Assembly (NCBI GenBank): GCA_916610825.1
Contig: OU744451.1
Coordinates: forward strand, 3,394,345 to 3,458,344
DNA: 64,000 nt
Source of the DNA: Haliclystus octoradiatus
Lineage: Eukaryota > Cnidaria > Staurozoa > Stauromedusae > Haliclystidae
Reading direction: 5' to 3'
In this document: piece by piece, positions 48,401-55,512 of the stretch
Layout of the letters: each line of letters opens with the position of its first letter
Numbering within the stretch: the first letter of the stretch is position 1
Translations under genes and position numbers: made by a program
The notes under the pieces: model-generated
What the model saw: the letters and a program-made list of their open reading frames with translations, nothing else
Told to the model about the DNA's origin: nothing
Databases searched by the model: none

Positions 48401-48413
48401 ATATAATGTTTAA
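15133..48413 (+). CDS. Secreted PAN + five-TSP1 protein (whole gene, nine coding exons)
   Basis: Predicted exons: 15133-15450, 15779-15800, 16180-16350, 36925-37095, 41320-41490, 41719-41889, 42119-42289, 42874-42918, 44180-44310 and 48288-48413, counting the five 171-bp TSP1 exons separately. The total is 1497 nt, exactly 499 codons including the stop, and every junction keeps frame with GT-AG sites. Order in the protein: signal peptide, PAN/apple-like domain, short linker, five thrombospondin type-1 repeats, and an unrecognised C-terminus with six cysteines. Known TSP1 and PAN modules bind glycans or proteins outside the cell, so a secreted adhesive or matrix role is inferred. The coding span is 33 kb because introns are filled with transposons. 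Transcript support is lacking; additional exons in the 20 kb intron 16351-36924 cannot be excluded. Confidence 0.75.
15779..15800 (+). CDS. Exon 2: 22-nt microexon linker
   Basis: Bounded by TCTCTTTTCCAG before and GTATAC after. It reads D-H-Q-Q-L-I-P plus one nucleotide, phase 0 in and phase 1 out, exactly what the following phase-1 TSP1 exon requires. Its small size makes it less certain than the TSP1 exons. Confidence 0.5.
16003..16179 (+). repeat. TSP1-module intron remnant upstream of exon A
   Basis: The stretch containing AATGCTATAGACTCGT, AACAGTCCCCATAAAG, TTTGTAACAAAA and GGTAAGT normally lies downstream of a TSP1 exon (compare 37150-37255, 41545-41650 and 41945-42055). Its presence before exon A suggests that an older upstream TSP1 exon has been lost. 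At 16130/16131 (ACTTA|TATATTTATAG) it shows an unoccupied Helitron target site. Confidence 0.6.
16180..16350 (+). CDS. Exon A: thrombospondin type-1 repeat 1
   Basis: 171 bp, phase 1 at both ends, 57 residues. Visible TSP1 hallmarks: W-S-E-W, C-D-A-S-C-G-G-G, L-K-N-R-N-C, then C at GGPTC, VTC and NPC, six cysteines in the expected order. Acceptor TTTCATATAG, donor GTAGGT. This is the most diverged of the five repeats (VWSEWITSG, AQLKNR, PPPSNGG, EKTVTC). TSP1 repeats bind glycosaminoglycans and matrix or receptor proteins; the W-x-x-W motif is a known C-mannosylation site. Confidence 0.92.
17956..18303 (+). pseudogene. LINE-1 ORF1, PHD-finger-like N-terminus
   Basis: From ATG 17956 the frame gives C-M-H-C, then (past an in-frame TGA near 18016) F-S-C-K-A-V-I-H-F-A-C, and finally W-F...L-C-K-S-C-V. 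The C-x2-C ... C-x5-H-x2-C ... C-x2-C layout resembles the PHD-type finger known in ORF1 of some CR1/L2-like LINEs. A run of 15 C at 18267-18281 follows and shifts the frame (N-P-P-P-P then stop at 18303). Downstream pieces of ORF1 continue in other frames at 18303-18360, 18395-18597 and 18600-18984. Confidence 0.6.
18395..18984 (+). pseudogene. LINE-1 ORF1, C-terminal pieces
   Basis: Broken frames read ...FGENSPFQYLSCDKDIAKEI..., ...EARTKILMAKRLLEHN... and ...ADQPTVAYNIKTNQLGVY..., typical of the variable C-terminal part of CR1-like ORF1. Several stops separate them. Confidence 0.5.
19018..19737 (+). pseudogene. LINE-1 apurinic-type endonuclease domain
   Basis: A 239-codon open stretch with the APE-like endonuclease motifs used to nick target DNA: F-N-A-T-S-L-G-N-K near residue 9, V-T-E-S-W-L (~35), R-G-D-G-V (~66), I-Y-R-P-P (~112), C-G-D-F-N-F-A-D-I-N-W (~143) and T-S-D-H-A-A-I (~222). 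It is intact as a domain but cut off from the reverse transcriptase by ~460 bp of frameshifted sequence (19738-20201). Confidence 0.85.
20202..21500 (+). pseudogene. LINE-1 reverse transcriptase, broken
   Basis: Two frames, 20202-20672 and 20700-21500, are separated by a stop/frameshift. Motifs in order: A-N-Y-R-P-I-S-L-T, L-T-E-E-Q-H-G-F, F-D-L-A-K-A-F-D-S-V, S-G-V-P-Q-G, and the catalytic F-A-D-D-V-K-L-Y. The G-P-L-L-F-L position carries H for P. A thumb-like region follows. After 21500 the C-terminal F-N-R-V-V-R-L-W-N-A-L motif (~21680-21715) is still readable in another frame. Confidence 0.85.
22641..23604. other. Intron sequence, nothing recognised
   Basis: AT-rich, stops in all frames. 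The 72-codon minus-strand frame at 23388-23606 has no recognisable features. Confidence 0.5.
23605..24075. repeat. CTTGAAATAAG-rich element with a 21-bp minisatellite
   Basis: The segment opens CACAGGAAAATCCATGTGCT and is full of CTTGAAATAAG / CTTATTTTAAG strings on both strands. At 23884-23985 five units of ~21 bp (CTTGAAATAAGCATATATTTT) repeat with period exactly 21. A related block in opposite orientation lies at 32515-32660 and ends AGCAAATGGATTTTCCTGTG. Probably a non-autonomous DNA transposon family; class not determined. Confidence 0.5.
24076..26656. other. Intron sequence, one transposon-end-like motif
   Basis: Mostly featureless. GCGGGTTCCACTGTA at ~25865-25880 reads, on the other strand, as TACAGTGGAACCCGC, like the TA + CAGTGGAACC ends of pogo/Tigger elements. 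A similar GCGGGTTACACTGTA lies at 15018-15032. No matching opposite end was found. Confidence 0.35.
26661..28023. mobile_element. Large fold-back/TIR transposon, 1.36 kb
   Basis: The ends ACTAGACTGGTCCAAAAAAC and its reverse complement at 28004-28023 begin an inverted repeat of ~190 bp (26661-26850 with ~27855-28023), including GGGGTCCCAAGGCCCCTCTA. It resumes as an inner arm (26857-26933 with 27539-27610, CTCGAGAAGGTCATTCTGTT). The right arm carries ~245 bp not paired on the left. GGGT directly flanks both ends (26657-26660 and 28024-28027), a possible 4-bp target duplication. No transposase frame. Confidence 0.75.
28028..30055. other. Intron sequence; scattered TAAGTGGGTCAC motif
   Basis: No exon could be supported. 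TAAGTGG(A/G)T(C/T)AC occurs at ~28592, 28615, 28769 and 28937. Short frames on both strands at 29347-30036 have no recognisable domains. Confidence 0.4.
30056..32200 (+). repeat. ~180-bp satellite array, about 12 units
   Basis: CATAATTGGAATTTCAGCTA recurs near 30077, 30260, 30439, 30618, 30796, 30977, 31154, 31333, 31517, 31697, 31877 and 32057, a period of ~180 bp. Each unit also holds ATTTCACATAAGCTAAACTA, ACCATGAGTAATT and TTGAATTTATTAGCAAATAG. Two variants alternate in part: TATTGAATATTTTCAAAATA and CATTAAATTTTTTCAACATC, so longer-period amplification is likely. Confidence 0.92.
32201..32514. other. No gene seen
   Basis: AT-rich, with faint echoes of the satellite (GAATTTATGAGCCAAGAGCA). 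Confidence 0.45.
32515..32660 (-). repeat. CTTGTTTTAAG-rich block, inverse of 23605
   Basis: Contains TTCTTGATTCAAGAAAAT, CTTGTTTTAAGAAAATG and CCTACCCTAGCAAATGGATT, and ends in TTTTCCTGTG. This is the reverse complement of the start of the 23605 element. Confidence 0.45.
32955..33137. mobile_element. 183-bp MITE with 39-bp inverted repeats
   Basis: Left end AAATAGTTCATACTTTCTGT through GAACTATGCTCTGATAGCA matches the reverse complement of the right end with a single C/T difference. There is no ORF. It lies directly before Helitron copy 2. Confidence 0.8.
35430..35525 (+). repeat. tRNA-like (SINE-like) block inside Helitron copy 2
   Basis: TGGCTCATTGG (35451-35461, A-box-like) and ATTCAAATCC (~35496-35505, B-box-like) are correctly spaced for a tRNA-type promoter. 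Cognate blocks lie at 39615-39690 and, more decayed, at 47010-47085 in copies 3 and 4. An ancestor of the Helitron probably picked up a tRNA-derived sequence. Confidence 0.45.
36706..36763 (+). pseudogene. Helitron end + host intron + 5-nt TSP1 exon relic
   Basis: CTAG (36706-36709) is followed by the same ~49 bp that precede exons B-E (TATATTTATAGATGTATGTG ... ATTTGATATAG). The first five bases of a TSP1 exon follow (TTCCT, 36759-36763), then an abrupt switch to internal Helitron tail (GAGTTCATACTCCGTATTAT). This is a chimeric junction that preserves the stub of a lost or captured TSP1 exon. Confidence 0.7.
36925..37095 (+). CDS. Exon B: thrombospondin type-1 repeat 2
   Basis: 171 bp, phase 1-1, acceptor TTTCATATAG and donor GTTAGT. 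Reads W-S-D-W-F-T-F-G-S-C with C-D-V-S-C-G-G-G, and carries proline in T-Q-P-R-N-R where C-E have leucine. All six cysteines are kept. Confidence 0.92.
37276..41270 (+). mobile_element. Helitron family copy 3, with both ends mapped
   Basis: 5' end TCTACTTATATTAAAAATAC follows ...AATACTTA. The 3' end has AAGGTCCATAATGGACC, spacer ACACTCATTG and CTAG (41267-41270), then TATATTCATAG. Removing 37276-41270 rebuilds ACTTA|TATATTCATAG, which is precisely the sequence at 42069/42070 and nearly that at 16130/16131. This gives Helitron-style A^T insertion without target duplication. A second 5' end (TCACTTATATACATAATACT) starts at 37324. Contains the hAT-like insertion 39895-40780; net length is ~3.1 kb. 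Confidence 0.78.
39895..40780. mobile_element. hAT-like element, 886 bp, 8-bp target duplication
   Basis: Left end CAGTGATGTGAGAATTACTT, right end ...TATTTACAACACTG. TGTAACAC is duplicated exactly at 39887-39894 and 40781-40788, and copies 2 and 4 of the Helitron show the empty site (TTTTGTGAACACCACATTAG). The subterminal regions are packed with AAGTAATTACTT-type repeats such as GTAACGCGTTACTTTAGTAA, a layout familiar from non-autonomous hAT elements. The 80-codon frame at 40252-40494 has no transposase features. Confidence 0.88.
41320..41490 (+). CDS. Exon C: thrombospondin type-1 repeat 3
   Basis: 171 bp, phase 1-1, acceptor TTTCATATAG and donor GTTAGT. Reads W-S-D-W-L-T-S-G, R-N-R-N-C-N-S-P-P-P, S-Y-G-G-S-T-C. 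Its intron to exon D is only 228 bp and lacks the Helitron. Confidence 0.93.
41719..41889 (+). CDS. Exon D: thrombospondin type-1 repeat 4
   Basis: 171 bp, phase 1-1. Differs from exon E in two residues only (W-S-D-W versus W-S-N-W; P-S-S-G-G versus P-S-Y-G-G). The whole exon + intron module repeats with a ~400-bp period (41320, 41719, 42119), a recent tandem duplication or gene conversion. Confidence 0.93.
42119..42289 (+). CDS. Exon E: thrombospondin type-1 repeat 5
   Basis: 171 bp, phase 1-1, donor GTTTGT, weaker than the others. Upstream ACTTA|TATATTCATAG (42069/42070) is an unoccupied Helitron site. Downstream, 42290-42470 is a diverged module intron (AATGCTGTAGACTAGT, ACAGTCCCAATTAAG). 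Confidence 0.93.
42874..42918 (+). CDS. Exon F: short linker exon
   Basis: 45 bp, phase 1-1, acceptor TTTCCATTTCGCAG and strong donor GTAAGT. Encodes T-P-Y-L-A-V-Q-G-N-G-N-R-L-Y after the shared glycine codon. Exact frame compatibility and strong splice sites support it. Confidence 0.65.
42930..44179. other. Intron F-G; one doubtful minus-strand exon-like frame
   Basis: On the minus strand 43897-43764 is open for 44 codons (IYRKVCRGYRHTVADSLDGY...), bounded by TTTGTCAG and a GTAATT donor. It looks more coding-like than its surroundings, but has no recognised family and no neighbours. Confidence 0.25.
44180..44310 (+). CDS. Exon G: C-terminal region, part 1
   Basis: 131 bp, phase 1 in and phase 0 out, acceptor ACTTTATAG and donor GTATGT. 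Encodes V-D-Y-L-S-A-I-E-H-C ... I-Y-W-I-D-C-P-L-T-Y, with two cysteines. The middle (TATASTATEELVIQTPDD region) is Thr/Ala-rich. No family recognised. Confidence 0.7.
44578..47798 (+). mobile_element. Helitron family copy 4
   Basis: Homology to copies 1-3 begins near TTCTGTGTGTATATAAAGG. The extreme 5' end is degraded, so the start is approximate. The 3' end is classic: AAGGTCCATTATGGACC, spacer AACACTAACTG, CTAG (47795-47798), then T. It lies between exons G and H, outside the TSP1 tandem, so it is an independent insertion and not part of exon duplication. It carries a ~200-bp insertion at 46703-46903. Confidence 0.72.
46703..46903. mobile_element. ~200-bp insertion in Helitron copy 4
   Basis: Absent from copies 2 and 3, which read ATTATATATATAATTTGA across the site. 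It holds AACAGCAGCAGAC ... GTGCTGCTGCTGCTTAC (a hairpin of ~75 bp) and CGCGACTAGCAG, and is bordered by TA repeats. Possibly a small MITE. Confidence 0.5.
48288..48413 (+). CDS. Exon H: C-terminal region, part 2 and stop
   Basis: 126 bp, phase 0, acceptor with long pyrimidine tract (GTTTTACTTATCTAG), stop TAA 48411-48413. Encodes D-P-G-C-G-C-S-S-T-E ... N-Y-W-C-A-P-K-V-Y-K-L-F-V-M-C-A-Y-N-V, with four cysteines. With exon G this forms a ~85-residue module with six cysteines, enough for three disulfides. No known domain is recognised. Confidence 0.75.
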   Translation, partial: DPGCGCSSTEATVIQRQAAGAVNYWCAPKVYKLFVMCAYNV

Positions 48414-50480
48414 CCACAATTTATAACAAAATAATCTAACGTATAGATAATTTTGCATCAGTTAAAAATAGTAGCGAGGGAGCATTTTAGTAAAACAAAA
48501 TTATAAAACGTCTCTGACAGACTGGTAGATGATTAATTTAAAACTAATAACTGATATATTAATATGATTTAGAATACTTTGATAGGTACTGCAATAACAA
48601 ATTATACAGCATCACATCAAAATAAGAAAATTACGTACTTTGTCTTTTAAATAAAGGTGTGTATGGTTTGCAACAGATTAATTAATTTAATTTGCAATTG
48701 AACATACTATTTAAATAACACATTCAAATAACACAGGATATGTTATCCCAATCAAAATCACAAATTTACTCAGACTAAAAAAATAATTAATTTATAAATT
48801 TAATTAGCATACTATTATGGAACATGGGTTACTATTTAAAAAATCCATTTAAATAACATATGATAGGTTATCCCAATAAAAATCATTAATCTACTCTGAC
48901 TAAAAAAAATAACATCATTGTTATGCCATGTCATTGTTAAGTCCATGTGCTACTTTAATCACAATTTATTTATCAAATTATCCATATGTTTGTAATTAAT
49001 AATACTATTACTGTATTCCTTTGTTCACTGAACAGAACTGACGACGGCTAATGGCAAGGAACTAGTAATTGTCTGCAACTAATAATACTGTTATAAATAT
49101 CATTGGAGATTTTGAGAAATCGCATCATCTATATATAATCAGATCTGATTTCCATTTAACTTTCAATAATCATGAAAACTGTTATTTGTGTACGACTTTA
49201 TATACTCCTTAAATTATCAGTAACTGAACAGTAATTAAACTCGTGAATTATTTATTCTGGTTTGCTTGTGATACTGTATTTTCTCGATTGACTTTAGAAG
49301 AGTAATAATAACAAATAATAAAATAAATATTATCAGATAATATTTAATCTCTTTCTCTCATAGCAAAACATAACGATTAATGTCAGCATTTGACAGATCA
49401 AGTTAACTATAACAATGAAGAGTGTTCACAAACTTCACATTATTAAATATTAAATTTAATACTGAAGATAATCATCAACAGACAGACAAGCTCAATAATG
49501 AAAACACACATCAATATTTGTATGTTGATTTATAAATATACTTTAAGTACATTTATGTGGATCCGTGAATGTTTTTGCATTATTTAGTTTATCTACATAA
49601 TGACATGTTTTATGTATATATAAAACTAGTATATAGTAACACTTAAGAATGCGTTAGAATAAATTTAATCAAGCGATTTATTCCATTGACATTATTACAT
49701 TACACTATTGATTCATACTATGCTGAACACAACACGAATATTATAATTTATCAAAAGATTTTTCATTGGGTCAATAATACACAAAACACATATATACATA
49801 GATGCATTTAAGACAGGTAAACTAATGTCAACACAGTTAATGGATACTGAAACGAAATTTTAAATTAAATGAAAAATTATACACATAAATTATGCTGCAG
49901 CTGCTGTAAAGCTTGAGTCATTTTTTTGTCAACACGTCATTCGTTATTCTTGATCTATCCAAACCCAGTTAGGATATTACAGAAACTCTATTCTTAGATT
50001 AATCATGAATTTTCTATTTGTTGGTATATTTTCCCATTTTGGTTGATAATTGGCCTTTTGGGGCATGCGCATTTGTGGATAGTTAATCACAAAGCAGTAT
50101 TGTTTTTATGCAAATATACCTATATGGTAACAGTGGTGATCAATGGTTATTTCTATTACATTCTTAACTATAAATCCATTGTTTTCTTAAATAGTTATAT
50201 AGTGAGAAATACAATAGATTAGATTTCTATTGAACAATTCATTTGAATTAAAACTGGTGTAAATAAATGTTCTAAATGTGCTATATATGTATATACATAT
50301 ATATTTGATGGGGCACAATAGGGTCAATGCATGGAAAGTCGAATATCAAACTTTTTATTTCAGCTGTTGTTGTACTAAGTGACTTGATTACTTTGCCAAG
50401 TTTTTCCGATAAACGAAACAAGTATTTCTATTAAGTTCCGTCAAAAGGATTGGAGATCCAGAAAACCCTCCTCTATTACT
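48414..50480. other. Intergenic, one short tandem duplication
   Basis: ~48700-48910 holds two diverged ~125-bp units (TACTATTTAAATAACA / GTTATCCCAAT..AAATCA / ACTCAGACTAAAAAAA). Otherwise AT-rich without recognisable features. Confidence 0.5.
48649..48654 (+). terminator. Poly(A) signal of the PAN-TSP1 gene
   Basis: AATAAA 236 bp after the stop, followed at once by a GT-rich stretch (GGTGTGTATGGTTTG), the usual downstream element. An inference from position and context. Confidence 0.5.
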
Positions 50481-51780
50481 TAGAATAAGGGATGTTGAAG
50501 AAAGAAACACTGTATTGGAAAACACGTTCAAGCTAAAATAGCAGAACCCAAGTTCTCAACAAATTGATATTTCACCCGATAATATAGACGAAATGAACAG
50601 CACCTTCTTAAAACTTTGAGAGAAAAGTGTCGTGACAAGAATGGAAGACTAACCTCTAACAAGCAAAAATACGTTATCAGGAGTTTCAAATCATCCTAAA
50701 AGACTTCAATCCTTCACGTTCAAACACAAACTTATTCTGACTATCCAAAACAAACAAGAATATGCACAGTAATATAAAGATAATTTCTATCAATGCACAG
50801 TCACTTACGAGAGAACAATTAACAGAACCAGACGAATTTACCCGGTTTAGTCTTTTCAAATGATTTGCGTTCAAAAAACATGATTTACAGAATTCCGTAG
50901 CAATATTGAGATTCCTGGATTTCAGCTTTTTAAAACTGATAGAACATCAAAACACGGAAGTATTGCAATTTACGTAAGAGATGGAATTAAAATCCAAACT
51001 GGGTAATGATTCACAACTCAATCTCATGGCATTTCCTATGAACGGCGGACAATGAAAATAAACTTACCACCAACACGATTTTATATAATCAATTGCTACT
51101 GTCCGAGAACACAAGTTTCAAATTATAATCAATCATTTATTACAGTTGGAGATTTTAATATTGACTTTATTCGGATTTCTCTCGAACGTAGTGCAATGAA
51201 ACAATTGATTAATGATTGACAAGTTTTTACATGTTTCTGAACCCACAAGAATAGCACATTATTCTAAAAGTCAGATAGAGTATGTAATAAGCTCGGTTGG
51301 CTTTCAATACTCAATTGGCAAATGTTCAACTTGGGAGAAAGTTCAAAATTCATGCACGTCTCAGAAGATACCATCAACAATCCCCATTGTATCACCTACT
51401 CTAAATTTTCACCAAACCACTGAAATAGACATCACCCCGGCATCACTAAAGCAGTGTCTCGGTTCTCACACTGGAGTAGATTGAATTGATGGATACATCT
51501 TAAAAACTTCACTACCTGCAACTATCACATCGATTACGTCTTTAATTAACCTTTCATTTGAACTATCCACTTTCCCAACGATATTTAAAACTGCTCAAAT
51601 CACACCAATTCTAAAAGTATCTGATACCACACTACCTGATCAACACCGTCCAATTTCATCATTACTATTGTCATCCAAGCTTACATCTAAGAAAAGTATC
51701 ATTTATCAAGAGCTATTTCATCATATGGAAGATTCTCTATCAAACTCTCAACATTGATATATGGTGAGATTTAGGACACC
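50480..51780 (+). pseudogene. Fossil LINE-2: endonuclease and RT fragments
   Basis: Readable only in pieces: S-I-N-A-Q-S-L (~50795), I-E-I-P-G-F-Q-L-F-K-T-D-R-T (~50910), G-S-I-A-I-Y-V-R-D-G (~50960), V-G-D-F-N-I-D-F (~51150), V-S-E-P-T-R-I (~51235), then RT-like F-K-T-A-Q-I-T-P-I-L-K and Q-H-R-P-I-S-S-L-L-L-S-S-K (~51590-51690). The motif order is that of a Jockey/CR1-type LINE. Many stops; both ends missing. Confidence 0.65.
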
Positions 51781-52122
51781 TTACGAAAGAAACTTAAGAC
51801 AGCAGCAGCTGAAGCTAAAATGTGAGGAAAAGCTGTAAGTGATTTAGAGTACAAATGGGTTTGGATGGGAAATTTGGAGTTTATGAAAAATGTTTTAGTA
51901 TAGGAAATGAGATTGACAACAGTTACTGAAGTAGTAGATAAGTAAAAATGAAATAGCATTAAGTAGCTCTGTAACCGAAGCTGATAACGAGACAGCCTAT
52001 CACAGTCAGATAGACCACAGTCAGATAATGAACTCGATTGTGCCACTTCCAACACAATCGATTCAGATACGGAGTAAACAGCTGATATTAATAGCAGAGA
52101 AACTACAGATGTACAGCAGAAG

Positions 52123-52545
52123 TTGAAAGAGTTAAGGTATGAAAGGTTGGTGAAGGATAAAAAATTGTTAAAGGAAAGAATAGAAACACTACTTTACGAA
52201 AAAGCCAAAATGACAACAAAAGCACGCGGTCTTGAGAAACAGGTACAAGATATGAAAGATGAGGCCAAGGAACTGGCTCAAATTGAGAAGGAGAATATAA
52301 ATAGAGAAAGGAAGCGTACCAATGAGCTAACTAAGAAAGTTCTTGGCCTAAAAGAGAACTTAAAGAAAGCAAGAAATAGTGATTTCTGTCAAAATCCTAC
52401 ATATGAACATAGCGAACACGCCGAATTGCTATTCATATTGATAAGGAAAGTGAATGAATCGATCCAAGGAAATGGGGAAAAAAATCGTAAAACAGGATTT
52501 AAAACCAACTGCACTTCAAGAACATGCACAATTGACATTGCATAG
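52123..52545 (+). pseudogene. LINE-3 ORF1, coiled-coil part
   Basis: 140 codons rich in K, E, L and R with heptad-like spacing (LKELRYERLVKDKKLLKERI..., LEKQVQDMKDEAKELAQIEK), a coiled coil expected to drive ORF1 multimerisation. Coding-like sequence reaches back to ~51790 with stops and forward in another frame to 52692. Confidence 0.6.
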
Positions 52546-52691
52546 ATAGAAAAATTGCATAAAAATGAAGAAAAATATTTAAGGCTACTCGAGAAAATGA
52601 AAATCGAGTTGAAACAGTATCAAGATCTGGTAGAAAAAATGTAGTTGAAAAATCAGCACATTCAGCAGAAAATAAGGAAATTGAGGAAATC

Positions 52692-53021
52692 ATGCAAATT
52701 GTAACTGAGATCAATAAGCACTTCGAAATCGAGCTAGTGAAGCTCAACAAACAAGGCAAAAATCTAAAGAGTACAATGTCCACTACAAGAAGCACAGATG
52801 AAAACTCAGAAAGCGTAAATCGCGCCAGAGTATGTCGAGACTATGCGAAGAATAAAAAATGCAGACACAAACACAAAATAATGTGCAAGTATTTTCTGAA
52901 AAGCAAATGCGACAACCAATCATGCAAATATACACACGATGAAAGTGTAGAGTGCAGATGGCATAACAATGGAAACTGTCGATTTGAAGACAGATGCAAA
53001 TTCATACATCGACAAACCTAA
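52692..53021 (+). pseudogene. LINE-3 ORF1, CCCH zinc-finger part
   Basis: Near residues 48-108: C-R-D-Y-A-K-N-K-K-C-R-H-K-H, then C-K-Y-F-L-K-S-K-C-D-N-Q-S-C-K-Y-T-H (C-x7-C-x4-C-x3-H), then C-R-W-H-N-N-G-N-C-R-F-E-D-R-C-K-F-I-H (C-x7-C-x5-C-x3-H). The last two are textbook CCCH fingers, which usually bind RNA; the first has lost its third Cys. A nucleic-acid chaperone or RNA-binding role replacing the usual CCHC knuckles is inferred. Confidence 0.65.
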
Positions 53022-53444
53022 ATTGATAAACCAGTGGAGGGTACCAAAGATGAAACAAATAATAAATCAGCCGGGATGGAAGACATTAATAAGGAAGCAA
53101 TTGCACAGATACGCTCACTGGAAATTCGACAAAAAGAATAGGAAGAAATTTGCAAGAAAAGATAAATCCAGCACTGCACGAGACAATTATCAAAGCTGTA
53201 TAACAGGCAAATACAAGAGGAGATATAAGGATTCAAGAATGATGTAAGGCAAGCAAAGTGAGAACGCAGCCAGTAAGTGGCAACCTATGCAGCAACCTGT
53301 GTATCCGATAAATAGAACAATGCCGTCGCTACAGCAGCATTGACAAGATGTGGGGAGGACAACGAAAAACTAAAACGTGCAAACAGAGAATAATAACAAT
53401 CACAAACGAAGGAGAAGGAGAAAAATAATAGAAAAAACTTAAAA

Positions 53445-54300
53445 TCATTGAAAGTGTACTATGTAAGCATCAGAGGATTAAAATCAAAACATGACAATCT
53501 ATCTGAAACAATACAAAGCATTGATGCAGACATAATCAGTATAGTAGAAACACATACTAGCAATACAGACAAGATAGAAATAGAAGGATATCGCATATAA
53601 AGAAATGATAGAAATGATGAAGGACGAGGAGTGTTGATTGCTGTGAAGGAAAAATATGAAAATGTCACAGTGGAGGTAAACAAAACAGAGAGCGGCATGG
53701 AAAGTCTGTGGATTACAGTTGGTACCAAGATTAAATATCGAGTAGGAGTTGCATATTTCCCTAATGGTGATCAAGAAACAAATAAAACACTCAAATCTCA
53801 GTACGAAGTGCTGAAAAGAGAAATTAACAAAGGTCAAGATTACAGGCAAAGAATTATTTTAAAGGGAGATTGTAATTGTAAAGTTGGTGAAATAATAACT
53901 GGAAACCACAGAGAGATAACAAAGGGTGGACGACTGATAAAAAAATTGATGATAGATTTTTAACGTGCAATTGTAAACAACTGGGGTAAATGCAAAAAAA
54001 TTTGGACAAGATGGGGAAAGAGCTAATCATTCAATATTGGACTATGCTTTTGTAGAAGAACAGTATTCAAGAAATTTAAAATCAGTATTGATAGATGAGG
54101 AAAAGTTACTTACCCCATATAGAGTCCTTAAAATAGACAAAGAAATAATACTAAGATATACCGATCATAGAGCCGTGATAATGGAATGTTACAGAGCAGT
54201 GTCACATGGTAGAGAAAGAGAACAGAATGGACTACTAACCAAAAGAAATTATGAAAAATTTAACAGCTTATAACAAAGGAACAAATTGTCCACATTATTT
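53445..54300 (+). pseudogene. LINE-3 endonuclease domain
   Basis: Reads V-S-I-R-G-L-K-S-K-H-D-N-L, I-I-S-I-V-E-T-H-T, G-R-G-V-L-I-A-V-K-E, E-S-L-W-I-T-V, L-K-G-D-C-N-C-K-V-G, L-D-Y-A-F-V and finally Y-T-D-H-R-A-V. These are the APE-type endonuclease landmarks, with D-C-N in place of D-F-N. Stops at ~53598 and frame changes after 53963 break it. Confidence 0.7.
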
Positions 54301-54598
54301 GATAGCCAGGAAGAAATACAAGTACAATACTCAGAATAGACAAAAAAAGTAATGTTGATCAAAGAAAAATGTAAAACAAAATTAAAAATAAAGCAATGTA
54401 CAAGCCAGCAAAGACTACTAATGGCTGCAAAGCGGAGTGTAAAATTACTAAACAAAAATGACAGCAATACAGAATTCTTCAAAGAAAGACAAAGACTCGT
54501 TACAAATCACAGCTGCGAAGAACAACATTCGTCACAGAAAAAGCAGATAAAAAATACAATAAATCTGTTAGAAAAAGGAGAAAATGAAATGAAAAAAG

Positions 54599-54600
<2 letters not shown>

Positions 54601-54649
<49 letters not shown>
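54601..54649 (+). repeat. (ATC)n microsatellite, left of LINE-4
   Basis: About 16 perfect ATC units in direct contact with the broken end of LINE-3. Confidence 0.95.
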
Positions 54650-54788
54650 AGTTATCGTCGTCAAGTTAAGTCACGAATAACAATCCTCGCTATTATCATA
54701 GTTATTACAACGATGATTTAGGTATAAATACCAATGGAAATATGCTTCTGAAAGGGTAAGAGTATCTTAAGTATTAGTTGTATATTGA

Positions 54789-55463
54789 TTGACAAAAATG
54801 ATGGAATGTGAAGAGCAAAACGATGAAAATTATTCTGACAGCCTAAACATTTTAAATAAAATGGCAAATAAACTTGATCCCGAAATTATTATTACCACTA
54901 ACATAGTGCCGAAATATAGAGATGGAGATGTATTACATCAAATTAAATTCAAAACTAACCAAAATGAAATATGGATGTCTGCATGTAAAATATACTTTGA
55001 ATCTTTGGGCATGATTCCATGGATAAAAGACACTAAGGGCGAAGGCCGAAAAGTTTTAGTCATTTCCCCAAGGTCAAATAAGAAACACAAAATTCTGACA
55101 ATGACATTTTTTTCAAGTGGAACAGTAATGACATCAGGGAAAGAGTTAACATTATTCATAAACAAATACTTTGACAAAATAAAAGAATCCCTTCACAAGG
55201 TATACACAGAAAACAATAGTAAAAATAAATTTATTGGAGATAGCGAACACAAAGAAGGATATTTGCTTGCAAAACCTTGTTACGAAACACCACGTGGGAA
55301 CACACCGACAAACACATTATCAACTCCTACGTCCACACCTAATACCCCGTCTCCTATTCAAAGACCTAATAAACAAAGTTTATCAGTGCAACGTTCATTA
55401 AGTTCCTACTCAGAAACAGAGGACGAAATATTTTCTTTCACAGTGAAAGTGAGGAAGAGCTGA
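54789..55463 (+). CDS. LINE-4 first ORF (224 aa)
   Basis: Acidic N-terminus, then a region (~35-135) with I-T-T-N-I-V-P-K-Y-R-D-G-D and L-T-M-T-F-F-S-S-G-T-V-M-T-S-G. The latter resembles the I-x-x-Y-x-T-G-T-V-M-V-Q-G segment seen in first ORFs of many invertebrate LINEs and adjacent RT-like proteins. The C-terminus is a Thr/Ser/Pro-rich low-complexity tail. Near 55420-55490 the +1 frame continues as S-E-S-E-E-E-L-S-Q-S-V-V-T-V, so a frameshift may have shortened it. Role in the element unknown; RNA binding is a guess. Confidence 0.55.
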   Translation: MTKMMECEEQNDENYSDSLNILNKMANKLDPEIIITTNIVPKYRDGDVLHQIKFKTNQNEIWMSACKIYFESLGMIPWIKDTKGEGRKVLVISPRSNKKHKILTMTFFSSGTVMTSGKELTLFINKYFDKIKESLHKVYTENNSKNKFIGDSEHKEGYLLAKPCYETPRGNTPTNTLSTPTSTPNTPSPIQRPNKQSLSVQRSLSSYSETEDEIFSFTVKVRKS

Positions 55464-55512
55464 GCCAATCAGTTGTTACGGTAAAAAAAATTTAAACACA
55501 CGGAAAAGTACG

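Larger units (their letters stand above)
51781..54600 (+). mobile_element. LINE-3: coiled coil + CCCH fingers + endonuclease, 3' truncated
   Basis: A second, different LINE follows directly. Its ORF1 has a long coiled coil and three cysteine/histidine fingers; the endonuclease follows, and the element stops at 54600 in an (ATC)n tract before any reverse transcriptase. Stops and frame changes throughout. Clade not assigned. Confidence 0.65.
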
